A stretch of DNA of 64,000 nt. Source: Ascaris suum. Lineage: Eukaryota; Nematoda; Chromadorea; Rhabditida; Ascarididae. The stretch spans positions 2,507,001 to 2,571,000 of the forward strand of contig CM024180.1 in NCBI GenBank assembly GCA_013433145.1, read 5' to 3'. A program made the translations under genes and the position numbers. How positions within the stretch are numbered: position 1 is the stretch's first letter; each line of letters begins with the position of its first letter. This document shows, piece by piece, positions 35,761 to 50,000 of this stretch. The notes beneath the pieces are model-generated. The model worked only from the letters and a program-made list of their open reading frames with translations. It was not told the origin of the DNA and searched no databases.

Positions 35761-36285
35761 CTAGAAACAAAACAGTGATAAATCAGCATTATCAACGAAT
35801 ACATCACCGAATGAACACACTTTCCTCCAGATCTGACAAAATTGGCACCTTGGTATAACTTCACATAGTAATTTGAAACGTTGGCACAATGGGTGCGAAA
35901 ATCCATCATCATCACTTCTGTTTTCCTCGCAAAAATGATACTCTTCCTGGTAAAGAGTGTCGCAAAGGTGGTCCATACATGGATTTGAAAGACAGTGGAG
36001 ATGAAAGGTGCTGAAGCGTGAAAAAAAGATGGAGAATGTGCGCAGTGGGACATGCAGCCGTTGTGAAAATATGGGAAGGAATGCGTCAAAAATACGATAA
36101 AGGATGTTGCATATAACAAGACAAAAGATCCTTCGGAGGTTGCACCAATAGGTCAAGAGATCCTTCCATGCTCGTACTCTTATGGCAGCGCTTTGCCTTG
36201 AACTGTACTCGTTCATCAATAAATGACCTAGCGCTACCTTAACGCTCTGCCGCTCACTCTGCACTTCACCTGCGTCTTTTGGCAT
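35761..36285 (-). CDS. 174-codon intronless frame, doubtful
   Basis: It has a genuine ATG at 36285. The first 50 residues read like a soluble protein (MPKDAGEVQSERQSVK). The middle is Phe/Leu-rich, followed by a Cys-containing acidic part (CEENRSDDDGF). A second minus-strand frame of 169 codons overlaps most of it, so at least one of the two is chance. No family is recognised. Confidence 0.25.
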   Translation of the reverse strand: MPKDAGEVQSERQSVKVALGHLLMNEYSSRQSAAIRVRAWKDLLTYWCNLRRIFCLVICNILYRIFDAFLPIFSQRLHVPLRTFSIFFSRFSTFHLHCLSNPCMDHLCDTLYQEEYHFCEENRSDDDGFSHPLCQRFKLLCEVIPRCQFCQIWRKVCSFGDVFVDNADLSLFCF

Positions 36286-39200
36286 GAATTCGGTGCCTTA
36301 AGGCAATAAATGAAAGTAACCAAAGTAAAATCGCTGAACGGTTTAGTATAAATCAATAGCTTCTCTGGACAGCAAACGAATGGAAGATGGTACCAGTGCT
36401 CATGGTGGGGAACAACGTATTCATAAACGGATGCAAGGAAGAAGGAGTTGAAGTAAATGTGTAAAAATTCGCTATAAATGGTGCAAAAATATTTAATGCC
36501 TAAGCTTTCACAATTTCATTAGTCATGCCATTTTGCATATTTGCAAATATAGGCAAGCTATTGAGATATATTGCCACATGTGTAGATAACATCACCATGA
36601 TCTAAAATCTTCGCAATTAGGAGGAACACAACCTTTAGAGGTTGCAGCCGTTCAGCAATATTAGCTGGACAAGAGAAACAAGTGCAAACATTTTAAAGGA
36701 TCTCATTTCTTAAGATTCGAATTTTCAGCTGAATAGTACTCGAGGGAGCGACCGAAACAAATTGGCCGTTCGCCAAAGGAGATCTCAACGCTATGCGATG
36801 AGGCGAACATCCCACAAGGATGAATTTAGAAAAGGAGCTGAGAATAATGGTGAGAATCTTAATATAATCGATTTCAAAAGCGAACGTTTATGGTTCGAGA
36901 GATGCAGAAAACACTGAACCCTGATGGGAATCGATTCGACATATATACAAGACAGATCTGTTGATGATGAAGTATACAGTATCTCCACAACGAAGTGGTC
37001 GAGTCTCAGCTGCTTAAGCTGCTCTGATCAAGCCAAGGGCATAACAATTGGCCATATGTGATGCAGCTGTTGAACAAAACAACTTGTGTATATATGGCTC
37101 GTAAAATTGAATTGAGAACACATTAAGCAGAAAACAATCGTTTTTTATTGGAAAGAATGAGTAAGCAGAGTGGTACTTAATACGTAGGTGGTGCCAATCA
37201 ATTTTATTTTATTGCAGAAATTTCTACAGGTCGTTGTAAAGTGATCGATTTATTCATAGCCACTTTAAAACATTGATTCGTTATTGAGAAATACTGTAGT
37301 GTCGCGTAGAAGCAAATGGTGGACTATTATCGATTGTTGAGGCATAAGTTTTTTGTTTTCACTTCCTCACATCGTATAGTTGCTCGTATATACCATGCTC
37401 TTCGCTATTGGCTTACTCTATCCATCCCCTTTTTATTCTGTGCATTTGCCTTCCAGAATATACAATCAGTGAAATCATCTCTTTACTAGTTACAATATAA
37501 AACTACTCAAAATATCTTCTCTAAAGATTTTTAGTTGTTCTATAACATACAACATAATTACCATCGCTTAAAATAATAGTTTTTAGAACTCATGGCAGTG
37601 AGCGCATTCATGAAACATAGCCAATACGCAAAACGCGGCTACTTCATAGTCAATGAGGCGCATAATATGCTCGACTGCAAATCTTGCAAACATTTCATAT
37701 CATATTTCCGCCTTCTATTACTTTCTTATGCGGTACATATTGCGCATTTTTAATTGGAAAGAAGACCTATGATAGAATTGATCAAATAGAAACCAATATT
37801 CGGGAGTTAAAGCATCGAAAAGTGTCATGTCAACAAAAGCTTCTTTTATAATGTGCTATATTACGTCTAAAAATAGCAAGTAACTAAGGAGCAAAAACTG
37901 TTGTTTTTCAAAAAAAAAAAAAACAAAAACAAAAAACAGAATAACAATGCAACGACTACGAAATGCAACGAGCAAATGTCATGAATATTAGAGTTATCGC
38001 TTGAATGCAACTGAAATATGATTGATTGCTTTATGTTGATGACGATATCTTATTGCAAATATAGGGCAAGCTTTAGCGAAATCAATGAGTTAATATTTCT
38101 AGAAATATGGAGAACATCTGGGTAATTTAACGCAAAAATGATCAAGCTCAATATTTTTATGTTGTGAAAGTAAATGTCAATCGGCATAAACGGTTGCAAA
38201 TACCACTCGCTTGAGGTAACAGTTATGCATCGAATACAATATTCTATGAATAGGATAGCAAGAAAATTTATCCAAAAAGGGGCTCACACATATAGATTTT
38301 TGGATGAACAATCTCCCATATTAAACCAAGGAGCCGAATCGTAAAATTCGAATCTCAACATCAATCACATCTCTCCCATTGGCCATAGCCAAACTATGAA
38401 TACTAGGCTGATTTTCTCTTGTAATTTGTGTCGGCTATTTGTAGAACACTTGATGTCTGCAATATTCATAACTTTCTATTTGCATTATCATGGATCATGT
38501 TGTATAAAATAGGCGGCATTCACCTCTCATCCAATTCATACAGCCATCGAATTACAATGGTGATGCAATATTTTTCTATTTATGCTCAGATTTGCAGGTG
38601 ATCATCAACTAAAGTTCATCAGTACCATGGATAATATTCAAATACGGAAAGTTTGCGCAAAAGTAAAAATGAAGATTTACTGTGACATATGCAAAATAAT
38701 TTATTTCAAGCTTTTAAGTGTTATATGAGAATAACTTATGGGAGAATCGATATGCATCTGATTAGCAAGCAAATAAAATGCAGTAAAAGCATCAAATCAC
38801 TTTCACTGAATCGACTTTACTCAGCGCCATTCTGAGGGACTAATCCTCTGACTAATACTAAACTCCTAACTGGAATTAGTGTTTTGAATGAGAACATTTA
38901 ACCATCGATGGAAACGATCAAAATTATAGTGCTCCTTCGACTTACCTGAAATTACTCAGATCTTCTTTACTTCAAGCAGAATATGAAAAAATTTTTCCTA
39001 TAGGAAATATTATGACATGAGGAGGGAACTCCATTCTTAGGACGCAATAAGAAGAGTGGAGAGTAGAAATTTGGCTAAGTGGCGGTGAAAAAAAAGGTTT
39101 CGTTGTGCTAGCTGCCTCAAAACGATCTGTCATATTCGTCATTTCTATGACAGAATTTCCTTCAGTATTGTCAGTTGAAAGACTACGACAGGATGCATAG

Positions 39201-41400
39201 AAAAAAAAAACGAAAATATAAACGAGAAGGATAGGAGATTAGTGATTCGGAGCGACGAACATCTTTCTGCCTTACACCTATACGTTGAAAGTTACAAATG
39301 CCTTGTAATGCCCGTTTGAGAAAACCACAAGATGGGACATGTGTTCTTAACCAAATTGTTCATTGGTAGATTGCTTCAGACGAACGAACTTTGACGCCGT
39401 CTGCATAGTGATGTGTTTTTATGGTCTCTAAGCATTTTAGACTATGGCAATAAATTTTTCCGTTCTACACCACCCGTTGATAATCGCATTGAAATTGAAT
39501 CATGTACGTGTCAAAATTGCAGTCGAACTATGTAAAATTGTTTTGCATCAGCAACAGCGATTAGAACTTTTTTTGTTGAAATAATTGAGGATATTAAAGG
39601 AAGCATAGCATGAAATAAATGAAACGTTGCTAAGATTTCATGAAATGGGCATCGTTGAGGTGGTGATGCACCGATGTTGCTCATTTATGCTCGAAGAAAC
39701 TCGCTGGCTTCTTGAATAACTTCAAAAATCCTCATGACATACGAAGGATTACAGCAGAAACGATTGGAGTCAAGAATTCATGTTTTTTTTTCTTCAAAGA
39801 AAAAATTTCTTTAGTGAATTGATATTGCAAACGAAAAAAAAAAAAAGGAAGTTTGCCAGATGAGCCGGCGCGACATACGCTTCCACAGCTGCAATCATCG
39901 CATCAATTTCATGGTATAGCAATCGAAAGAAAACGTACAGGATTGTTTTCATATTTGAGATGCTCACACAACTGCTATTAAAAGGATCACTTTTTTCTAT
40001 GCGTCCTTTTTTATAAGGTCTTTTTGGACGAGAATGAATGGAAGCATTTGAACAGCTTGAAGTTCTAATAACTTTTCTCGAAATGCACTGACCGGTTTAA
40101 TGGGAAAATATGACATGAAATCAACATTATATTCATTAAATTTATTGGCGGTAACTTCGGAAGCGCCTGATTTCATAGTGCTGAAGAAGAAGATAGACAT
40201 AGACACATACACATGCATGCATAAGCACGATCTCGACATAATAAGCCTAACACATAACGTTTTAAGAGCATAGGAAAACAGGATCGTTTTGAAATATGCT
40301 TAGATGCCAATAAGCGCGAACTTTCAGGTCCAACTTTATCTCTGCAAAGAAGTCAAACATATGTTCCCTTTTGTGCTCACTGTTGCAGTATTTAGAAGCA
40401 GTGAGCACTTCAATCTGAGTCTCATAAGAGGTCAAATTCCGAGTACGGTGGCTATTGCAATTATGCATTTCTATTTGTCATCATCTTTTGGTGCCACGCA
40501 TTTACATAGGAAATGAACTGCATGACTGATAATGGCCTGCTATACGTCCCCCATTGAATAACACACAAAGTGAAATGCCAATTCAAGCTCATACGCTTTG
40601 AGGCTTTCAAATCCCGATCTAGCATTTCCTTATCGGCAACGAATCCACGTATCTGTAAAAATATTTCTTCCACATGTAATGAACAACTGAGTCAACCATA
40701 TGATGAACTAAGCAAGCATAACTACAAATTCGAACTCTGGGCTTTCGGAGGATTTAAGATTTGAAGATCAGAATGATATCAGAAAAGCTATTTTGGGTCG
40801 AAAAAGGGCTTTAATCAGAAGAGAAGTAGGATGCAACGCTGCCTCAGAAGCTTTCCGGATGTCGTCATTGGCTCGCCTAGAGCAAAGCATGAGGACTAGG
40901 GTCAGTTGATGTTCTCATATAACCTGAATAAATTTTGCATTACGTATTCAACCCATAAATTTATTTCAATTTTCATGAAGGTACCTCCAAGAACATAAAA
41001 CAGAACAAGAGAAAAGAATAGAAGAAATAGGGTGAACTCAAATTTCCATTCCGAGATATTAGAAAAATGCTGACCGACTTCTTTCACTACCGAAAATTTC
41101 TCAGGTATATTCAAGTCCATTCAGAAATGATACTAATGGCAGTTGTATTCCTGATGCACGCTTTGATTTCTTCGATAAAAAAGCCCGCAACGAAAGCTAA
41201 ACCCGCAACCAAGCGCTGTAGCAATTCGTTGAAAACCCGCAGAATTCATAAAGCAAAAAAGCTTTGCTCATGTAAGTTTGGGAATTAGGTGAAAAGAATT
41301 TTAAGCGACGCTGATGGGTTTAGCTTCAAAATTATCAACTGCAGACTCAAGTACACGATCATCTGTGCCAAGTGGGAAAGCTTACGTGACGAATTTTCAC
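36286..41400. other. Gene-poor, very AT-rich stretch
   Basis: No exon is supported between 36.3 and about 40 kb. Minus-strand frames at 39997-40239, 40461-40673 and 40902-41120 follow plausible acceptors, and the last encodes a hydrophobic segment (FTLFLLFFSLVLFYVLGG). They may be further exons of the 41.4-43.4 kb gene, but their phases do not fit directly. Confidence 0.3.
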
Positions 41401-43416
41401 CGTCTGCTAATCCGGTGAATGGAGCAGACATCTCCTCTTTTAGTTCAAGAATGACCCATTCGTACAACGGCCAGAAGTGTTCGTAGAAGTTATTAAATTC
41501 CGAAAATGGGAACGACTTTAGCAAGTACACAAAGACGATCGGCGCAAAGGTGCAGTAGCACATAATAGAGTGGGTTCCATGCGCAATCACCCACAATTTG
41601 AAGAAGAGAATTTGAACAATAAATGCAAATGACATTGCATCGGTACCCACTTACTATGCACTGCAGAATTTCGCATCAAACCCGTTAGAATCACCCTTGT
41701 AAACGCTTTGTTTATACGCTTAACACAATTTCACTCTGGGAAATCCAGGTGCTAAGTACATTCCCCCAATGTGACTTTGGTACCGCCACGACTCTTTTGG
41801 AACTGAAAAGCACAACTGATGTGCGTCAAATGCAACCATCGCACGTTGAATACGACGATGATCATGTTAGTGTCCCTATTACTGAACGCATCCCAAAATA
41901 GAGAAGGGAAGTGGGAAGAAGAGTAGATACCGCAAACCTTCGCGGTATAAACCATCCACGGTGCATCGCATACTAAAACTCGTTCCGCGCATTGCGATGA
42001 ACATTATTCTCACTCGGCTATGTATATTTTGCACTTTTCTCTGGGTATTCAATCATGCCCCCTTTCGAAAACTATTACAGCGGAATTCCCAACACCCTGA
42101 AATTGTCACCATTTCAGGCAATTAGTTTAATGCGTTCGTTGACAACACATCCAAAAAAAGCAATATACCAGTTGGGAATTAATTTGCAAGAAAAGGAGAT
42201 CTGCATGCAAATGCGTCAGCGATTTTCTTTCTTCCATTGTTTCTTCAACCATATAAGCAGTTTCATCATTTAAGAGCAAATTTGTTAAGTAGTAATGAGA
42301 CCTTTTTCAACACCAATTTGCATACATTCAGCTACCAATTTGGATTCTTCCTGCCAATTTAATCACTTGAGAGTAATTAAGTTGCATTTGATCCACATTT
42401 TGCAGAAAAAAAAGGGTTTGTGCACACTTGTTGCTGAACAAAATATTAATATTAGATAATAAATCGAAAAAAAAGCGGAAAAAACCGGCAATTTCACCTG
42501 TTCTTACCTGCGGTAACACTGATTTGCATATTTATTCTCGAGAACAGATTTTTGTTGGAAATCCTCACCAACTTTCATTTTATTGAATATCATTTCTCTT
42601 TTATGAAAGCATAAAACGTTTTGCCGATGTATCAGTGAACTGTCTATGAAACAGCTTCTTTTACATTCCTGTCAACACTTGAAATTTCACTCATAGTTAA
42701 GCACAATAGCTGAAACTAAAGCTCTTGAATGGCGAGTTATTGGGAACAATTACGCCCATGCGCTTCATTCCCTCTGCTGGACTGTTGTGTAGGAGGTGAG
42801 ATGGTGCGATTGTTCACCTTGTAATCGGCCGATTTCTTTGTATTTTCATTGAACGAATAGAACGCAGCTATAGTTTGTTGTCGTGTCCATCAAGAATAAG
42901 CATATTCTCTCATTAGTTTGCAACTTCATCCCAGTGTTACCTTCTAATGCAACGAACTCCACGTGCCGCTCATCACAGTTGTGGCAGAAAGCAGTGTTTA
43001 TCAAATCAGAATGGGTATTGAATGCAAACACTCCAGCGACATCTTTGGTTTGCACTGATGAAACACTTTTTCAAAGGATTCAACGGATTTTCTTCGCGGA
43101 TGACAAGATGGACGAATCCAAAGCCAAGCATGAATGAATGCCCAACTTCAACCTGTTAGACAATAAAATGGTCGTTACTCTGCATCTATTTTTTTAAAAT
43201 CATTCAGCGTTCATCGCTCCCAGTTGTTCCCACTATTAAAATTTGTTGCCCTTCTGGGGCGCTTAAGCGTCCCAACCTGCTTCGGCTCTGACCCGTTCTT
43301 CTATCTTCACATATGCAAGTTCGTATCGTTCCAAGATGCGCTCTTCACCTGCACTATGTGTACAGCATCCGCTCTTCACCTTTGCAAGCTAATGACCGAT
43401 AAAGATATTCGTAGCG
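41401..43416 (-). CDS. Tentative membrane-protein gene (partial), unknown family
   Basis: Three minus-strand exons agree in phase: 43416-43380 (12 codons plus one base), 43054-42941 and 41649-41401. The middle exon contains NTAFCHNCDERHVEF, a CxxC pair in a polar setting. The last carries two likely membrane segments, AFIVQILFFKLWVIAHG and MCYCTFAPIVFVYLLKSF, then FWPLYEWVILELKEEM. Donors are AAAG|gtgaag, GAAG|gtaaca and GACG|gtgaaa. The acceptor of the last exon (CATAGTAAG) is poor. Further exons must exist on both sides. A second open frame over the last exon is also long, but the listed frame is longer and ends at a donor. I cannot assign a receptor or transporter class. Confidence 0.35.
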
Positions 43417-45289
43417 CTGGAGAGGAAAAAACTGTTGAAAACAAAGCCGCTTTCAGCATTATTTTTCATTATTCGTTTGAATTCAATGAATCCAATGCTA
43501 TCGATCAACGTTCCTTTGCTCATAATAAGCGTTGAGCGTAGCAATGAATATGTTATTGAAACAATTTCATTGTCGTGTGTCTTGCGAGCCGTTGCAGATA
43601 CCGACCAAATGCGTTAACAGGTTTCTCTTTTCGAACGATGAACATATGTTCTTCAACACGTTCTACATTATTCAAATGATTCGATGTAGTTTATTGCGCT
43701 TTGTTAGTATCTCTATATCCCTGTGTTCCAGTTTTTCCGATGAGGCTGACGTCAGTGCGCATTTAACTTATGGCAATCAATTTTGCACTGCTAATTTCAT
43801 ATGTAAATTTGCTTCTAAAGGCGATACGAAGTTTCTAAATGGCCGCAAAGATGAATTTGCCGTGATAATGTGACTAGTTATATGCAGAAGTTCGGTTAAG
43901 TAGACGACGAATGATTAAGGGCGAATTTCCGTCAAATTTCCGGGCAAATTTCGCTCCATGCCTCCTTAATATCTTCTACTCCATGCATAGGTCGGTAAAT
44001 ATTAAATAAATTTGCAAAATTGAAGAAAAATGAGAAAATTTACGTATGAGTGATATGCAGAATAACCACACGAAATTATATCTTATATGTTCCAGAGATG
44101 AGGAGATCTTGTTTGTGCTCATGAGGTGGGAGCGTGAGGGGGGAAAGGAGAGTACGATGAGGTGGCAAGGAGAAAGATTGAAAGACATATTAAAGCGTCG
44201 ATAATATTTAAAATGCTGTAGTGAAATCATTTTGTATATTTGCTCTTTATCAATATGATCGAAGAATACGCAGACATAATCTCAAATGTGATATCAGCAG
44301 CTTTGAAAATTGCCACATTTTTGGTGGATTTTTTCACTTCATTTTCAATTTTCGTATATTCGTTTTTCGTTTCTTCATCACTAAAATAAGAAAAATAATA
44401 TAAAACCGCTTAAATATTCTATCTGCATTAAAAAGCGATTTTTTTTCAATGTATTTAAAATAATTTTCGAATGATTTTTTTTGGAATTTTTTCGTAATAT
44501 TTTTGGATATAATCGTTCATTAATGAGAGTAATTTCCCTTGAAAAACGTTGAATTGATTGCATAGCACTAATCGCTTTATAGGATGAAAACTGTTTCAAT
44601 TGCAGGCGCATTGAAGTGAAAATGATTTCGAGATAAGAGAGAATAGAAGAACGTATCGTTGCTAGGTAGTATCGAATATATCTACAAATGCAGAACGATC
44701 CTCTCTGATTGATGCATTTTCTGCTAATATAGAGAGTACAAAAGTACAACTTCTCTGAGCGAATTTCAATGCTCAGGTCTATAGAGACCTCAATGATGCT
44801 AATGGGCAATTACCCTCTCCAATTGTTTTGCTCTATCCACCACTAATTATTCCAATCTATAGTACAAATCGATATTAGAAATGGCTCAATTGAACTATGC
44901 AAGAGAATGCTTCAACAAATTTGTATGGCTAATGAAGAAAACTGAGAAAAAAAAATCTCGATTTTTCTCATTTCGCAATACCATTCTAAGCGGTCATTTG
45001 TGGATTTTTTTTTTTTGAAAGCTTTTCATCCAGTGAGGTATTGCGAAGTATCCACCTTAACGCCTGATGCCATTTCCTTAGTTTAATAATTTCTTGTGTG
45101 ATTTTAATCGTTTACCTTGAAGTGTAGACAATCTGCTTCACTGACCATGTAAATATGGTAGAAAGTACCATGCAATAAGGCAAATGATGCTGTTGGTAAG
45201 ACGATACGTATGGGAGTAGTGCTGCTTTAGGCGTCTAAAATTTGCATATGCAATAAAGTCTTCAAATTTCTTGCAAAACAATTTCCAGT
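43417..45289. other. No supported gene
   Basis: Plus-strand frames at 43224-43873 and a 142-codon minus-strand frame at 44381-44809 are AT-rich and lack motifs or splice support. Confidence 0.3.
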
Positions 45290-45499
45290 TCAAACTATGC
45301 TAATAAATAGCAAACGCTGTAGAAAAAAATTTTTCTCGTGCGCATCTGCGCCGATTAAAGTGTTTTTTTTTTCCGAGAGCTGGTTGATGGAGCAGATTTT
45401 CTGAGCATAGCACGTCTTAAAGAGGCTGTTGGTGTGGTAGTCATCATGATACAAAAGCGCATATCGTGCCAGCCGCCGATCATCCTTTATTCTTCTCAT
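45290..45499 (-). CDS. 69-codon frame, possible exon, unknown
   Basis: It starts at ATG (45499). The first 43 residues read like protein (RIKDDRRLARYALLYHDDYH, then CYAQKICSINQLSE), after which a lysine run from an A-tract suggests the true exon ends earlier. A plus-strand Gln-rich frame (45434-45784) overlaps its 5' end. No family is recognised. Confidence 0.22.
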   Translation of the reverse strand: MRRIKDDRRLARYALLYHDDYHTNSLFKTCYAQKICSINQLSEKKNTLIGADAHEKNFFLQRLLFISIV

Positions 45500-45535
45500 T
45501 TATTTGCTTCACCCGCTCAATTTGTTATTCGCGAT

Positions 45536-45651
45536 TATTATGTCCTGCCTCATTGTTTGGGAAACTTCAATAGAATTTTTTTCAAAATGCAACAGCAACA
45601 ACAACAGCATTATTATGTCCTTTTATTATGTCATTATTATGTCCTCATTGA
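45536..45651. repeat. Interspersed ATTATTATGTCCT direct repeats next to a CAA/CAG run
   Basis: The 13-base word occurs at about 45536, 45609 and 45630, with a partial copy between them. The first is separated from the others by a short CAACAGCAACAAC run. A plus-strand frame (45434-45784) reads this as Gln-rich sequence, but it is probably just the repeat. Confidence 0.5.
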
Positions 45652-46794
45652 AAAATTCTTTTATGGGGAAAGTTCAAATAGCAGCGGGGGTGGAAAATTT
45701 TCAAAAACAATCGGGGGATCAATAATGCAAAAACAACAACAAGAGCAAAATTATCCTAAATATGTGAACCAAGATCATGAGTGAATTACAATTTCAGGTT
45801 TCATAAAGAGGCACCAACACCGCATGCACCATAGCGATCAATTATTGCCCTTGATTTCTGTAATAACTGATGCAGGATTTCAATGAATCTATGACGTATG
45901 TCGCTGAATGTTCCACCATTTGTTGCAGAGCACAACTCGCGGCTGACCTTTTCGATGAGTGCTACACATATTTGCATATCTTGCGAATTTGCGGCACAAA
46001 CAAATTACTTCGGTTGTAAAGGGTTTTAATCAAATTAGCTATTCTTTTACCTCAGAGAGAAAGCTGCATTCAAATGGAGAGGAGCTCTCGTGTGCGCCTC
46101 GGCTCATAGCTTTTCAGGCTTTGACGATACGTTTTTTAAAATTTTCTGCTACCTATAAAAAGCAAGCGATCGCTTCTTTTTGAGAATCATCTCCAATTGT
46201 TTTTTTTTACAAGAACTTGAATTTTACCAAAGATCACCTGATTAAGGCTGTGATCGCTCGATTTTCCCATTCGTAAATTATGAATTTTCAATGCAACTGT
46301 AAGTTAACCCCTTCTATTTTATAGTAGAAATAAATGACGAAAAAAAGAAATTCAAAAAAAAAAACAGCAAACGAATAAAGCGCAATGAATTTTGCTATTC
46401 GCTATTTACTACAATGTTTTATTGCAATTGCAATTTCATTGAATTCTATGTTGTTTTCGAGAATGTTTATGAGATGCAAAACGTTGCATAAAATCGAATT
46501 ATTGCTTCACGTTAGCAAATTGCAAATTGCACCTCTATAGGGTCAATGTAATGGTATAATTGGAGTTGGCAATGTGAAGGTAAATAATGGCGATAATTGA
46601 TTCCGTTTGAAGGAGGCCCTGACGCTCGCCTAACGCGAAGTCGGCTTTCTCATCAACTTGACGCAACGAAAACATTTTCCCGAGCTTCGGTGATTTCAAC
46701 ACCAAGCCACTTACAATGTGTGCCGTTGAGTTATCTATGCGAATTGACCATCTTAGGAAGGATACTATCAAGAAACAACTTGTATTCTTCGGCT

Positions 46795-47052
46795 TCAATC
46801 AATTACACTGAGTAGAATCAATGAAATTTTCAGGATCTCATATCTCGTTCGCTCAGTTTGAGAAATCATAGGTGCTGAGTTCGGATTCTGAAAAACCTTC
46901 TTCACGCGCTTTCCGGCTCCGGCGAAAAGGGAGAGAAATTTTCGCGTTTTCTTTCGTACTTTGCATTTCCGATGTTTAGTGAAACAATCATTGAACGCTT
47001 GTAAAATATACGTTTGACGTTCTCTGAAATTTTCCCATCCTTTAAGCGCCAC
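46795..47052 (-). CDS. Basic open frame, possible exon, unknown
   Basis: The minus strand is open for 85 codons. The likely coding part starts after an AAATTTCAG at about 47026 and is strongly basic (KHRKCKVRKKTRKF, then GAGKRVKKVFQNP). There is no ATG at the frame start, so it would be an internal exon. Alternative frames are also partly open. A minus-strand frame at 46535-46798 follows, with a strong GTAAGT inside it at about 46708. Confidence 0.22.
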   Translation of the reverse strand: MALKGWENFRERQTYILQAFNDCFTKHRKCKVRKKTRKFLSLFAGAGKRVKKVFQNPNSAPMISQTERTRYEILKISLILLSVID

Positions 47053-50000
47053 AAAAGATGTACTTGCATCGTATTTTTTTTTCTTCTCTACTCATTTTCC
47101 CATAATAATACAAATTTTCGCCTTCCTCTAGAACAAACCACTCATGCATGTTACAAGCGTCATACGGCTGAAGTTGGTGATTTGCGGACACATTCCAGCA
47201 GCTAACTACATGAATTGCCTGTTACGCAGTAAGTAGTTATTGACGTAGCCATGGTATAATTTTTGATTCCTAATTTGAATTTTTAAGTACTTCTATCATC
47301 TTCTTCAGTTAGCCATAAGAGTCCTCGATTAGAATTGCCTTGAAGGCAACACATTGAACGAGAATATTGACCGACGTGTGCATGAATTGCCATAGGTAGT
47401 GAGAAAATATTACAGGTGTAATAGCCACATTATTTTTTATATGAAGTTCGGAACGCTAACAATGTATGTCCCCGAATCCACCTGTTGCAAGAATAAATGC
47501 GAGAATCTGCTTGCGATTCTGCAATTTAGCCTGCAGGCGTACAGAGTTCTCCGATAATCGAAATTGGATTGTTTATATTCATTTATCATGGCAAGCATAT
47601 GCCGCTAGTAGAAAATGTTAGCTCAATAATAAATTTGCTTTCAGCTATGTTTTCGGTGCGCAATTTCACATCATTGTAACATCTCATTTTGCAGCCAATC
47701 TCCTTATATAGACGTCGTGCTCATAAATGTGTGCAACTTGCGTTTCAGCTGTCCTCGGATTATGTAGCACGTTCCGTTCAATGAAGAAGTTAGGATTTTT
47801 GCGCAATGATGGCTCCGATCTTAAATTTTTCTCCCATTATATTCTCAAGCGTCATCCCATCGATCACTCCTGTTCTACCCTGCAGCAATGGACTAAAATT
47901 ACTGACTAATGGAAATTATCTTAGAATCCCTTCGACTTAAAAAAAGAGCACCTTGTTCAATAAATAACGATATCATGCTAACATTCTTTTCGCATAAATA
48001 GCAAAATATGATTATCAGAGGTGCCACTTCTATCATTCGAGCTCTGAAAGTTTCAATATTCCATCTTTCACGCCATATACCACGACCTTTCTGTTGCCTT
48101 TTGATGATGTCATAGCACTCAGCAATGAGATCCTCTCTCCCTCTTTCCGTCTTCTCTTCACTTCCTCCCGTCACCTTCGGCGGGAATGATCACATCGTAT
48201 CTTAGAATCTCAATGCTATTTTGCCATGAATTATGAAAATATAAAATGTTTAGCTGTTTTTTTCATTAATCGCCGCTTCCATCCCAGTATCTCTCTCCCG
48301 ATAGCCTTTGTGTTCCCTTGTGCTGGATTCTCAATGAGGCGACGTGGCGCATCTCTTTAGTTATATGCGTACACGAAATTCACAGTACTTGAAATATTTG
48401 GTTTTTTTAAGTACGGCAACTTCTTATCATTGAATACGTACCACTATTTCTACCAGTTTGTCCCATCTTTGAAGTAAGGAATTACAGAACTAAGAGTTGC
48501 AAAGTTCGATGGATGTGATCTATCTATGGATCGCCCACCCGTAACGCATCTTTCACTTCATCCACCGACATCGGAAAAGTTGAAAGCGTTTAAGGGTGCA
48601 GAAATTTTGCACACCTTTTGGAGCCATATGGTTCATTTCAGATCATTTAATCAGAAAAATGCTAAACCTTTCACAGAATGTTTGTCAGAGCGTGAGGGGG
48701 AAGTGGGAGGGGGAGGGTGGGGGGAGGTAGAGGGAGGAGAAGGAACAAAGATATGGTAACGACGAGCAAAAACATTTCTGTGTTACTCTTCACATCTTGA
48801 TAGACGTTGTCAGCTGATAAAAAGATGAATAATAAGGCACGTATAATTCAGAAGCACAATCGCTCCAATCCACGCTTCTATACAGGTCTTTCATGATGTT
48901 TCCCAAAATCTCTTGCTATGCTTACTGCTGCGGTATCATGTGCGTGCACATTTGAATGCATGAAATATATCATTGGAGCGTTTTGAGGTCGGAACCATGA
49001 ACGGCAAAGGTACAAATTTGACCAGTGGAATGTTCCCCACAGTCAGAGCTCATATACTATTGTTCACATTGACTGTTCAACATGGGAGGATCTCCTATAT
49101 ACTAGAAGGTGAGAAGAACTTGCCTACATCGTACTTTCGCCATGCTGCAATAAAAACCAACCATTAACGAGCACTTCGTGCATGCGCTATACGCAATTAA
49201 TATTTGAATGTATTCATAGGTTTTTATATTGTTTTGTTTTTTTTGGACGAAAATATGAAAATTCATTGCAATAAAACAAATTATGCTCGTTCGTCCGCCA
49301 AATTTCTTTAATGGCTTTTCTGTTTCTTTAAAAGATTTTAAAAAATTACCCTATATAATGGATGAATAAATTGACAGCTCTAATTCAACATATTTTATTC
49401 GCTATTCATAAATATTGCTTTATTAAAGCAATAAAAAAATCAGATTGTCACTATTATGTAAGAAAATATTCAAATCATAATAGAAACAAACTTATTGCGA
49501 TACCATACTAAACCATCCTTATTGATTGTGTCCTCAACACTTAAAAATTTTAAAAGCACTATGATGTCCTTCAACCTGTTATAATCGGAAATTTGCATAT
49601 TCTATAGTTTATTTAAAAATGCGTGAAGTATATTGCAATGTTAAACAAGCTACTCTATTAATAAATAAATTATAGCAATGACAGTGACTTAACGCCAGCA
49701 GGGCTTCATTTTGACGCTATTTGCATAATCGTTCCCAAATCAATTCTCGTTTTTTTCGTCCATAAAGGTTAAAGGTTATCGAGTGGTAGCAGTCAAGGCG
49801 AACCAATCTTTGGCTGTGTTCTTGTTTGAAGATGTGATGGGTCCGTTTTCCGAACGGCTTATTATTTGCTCCTTGGTCTCATGAACAAGTCTTACGAACA
49901 TGAACAGAGCGTGAGGCGAAACGCTGCTCTCGGCTTGTTGCCCTTCAATTAAAGCGGAAAAGAAATTTATTTTCTAGCGATCTCTGTTATCATAGACTCT

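Noticed and set aside
35610..36119. 169-codon minus-strand frame
   Set aside because: It overlaps the 174-codon frame at 35761-36285, which starts earlier and has a more protein-like N-terminus. It has no motif and is rich in Phe and Met from T-tracts.
44381..44809. 142-codon minus-strand frame
   Set aside because: It is very AT-rich with Ile/Ser/Lys-dominated composition and no motif or usable splice sites. A chance frame is likely.
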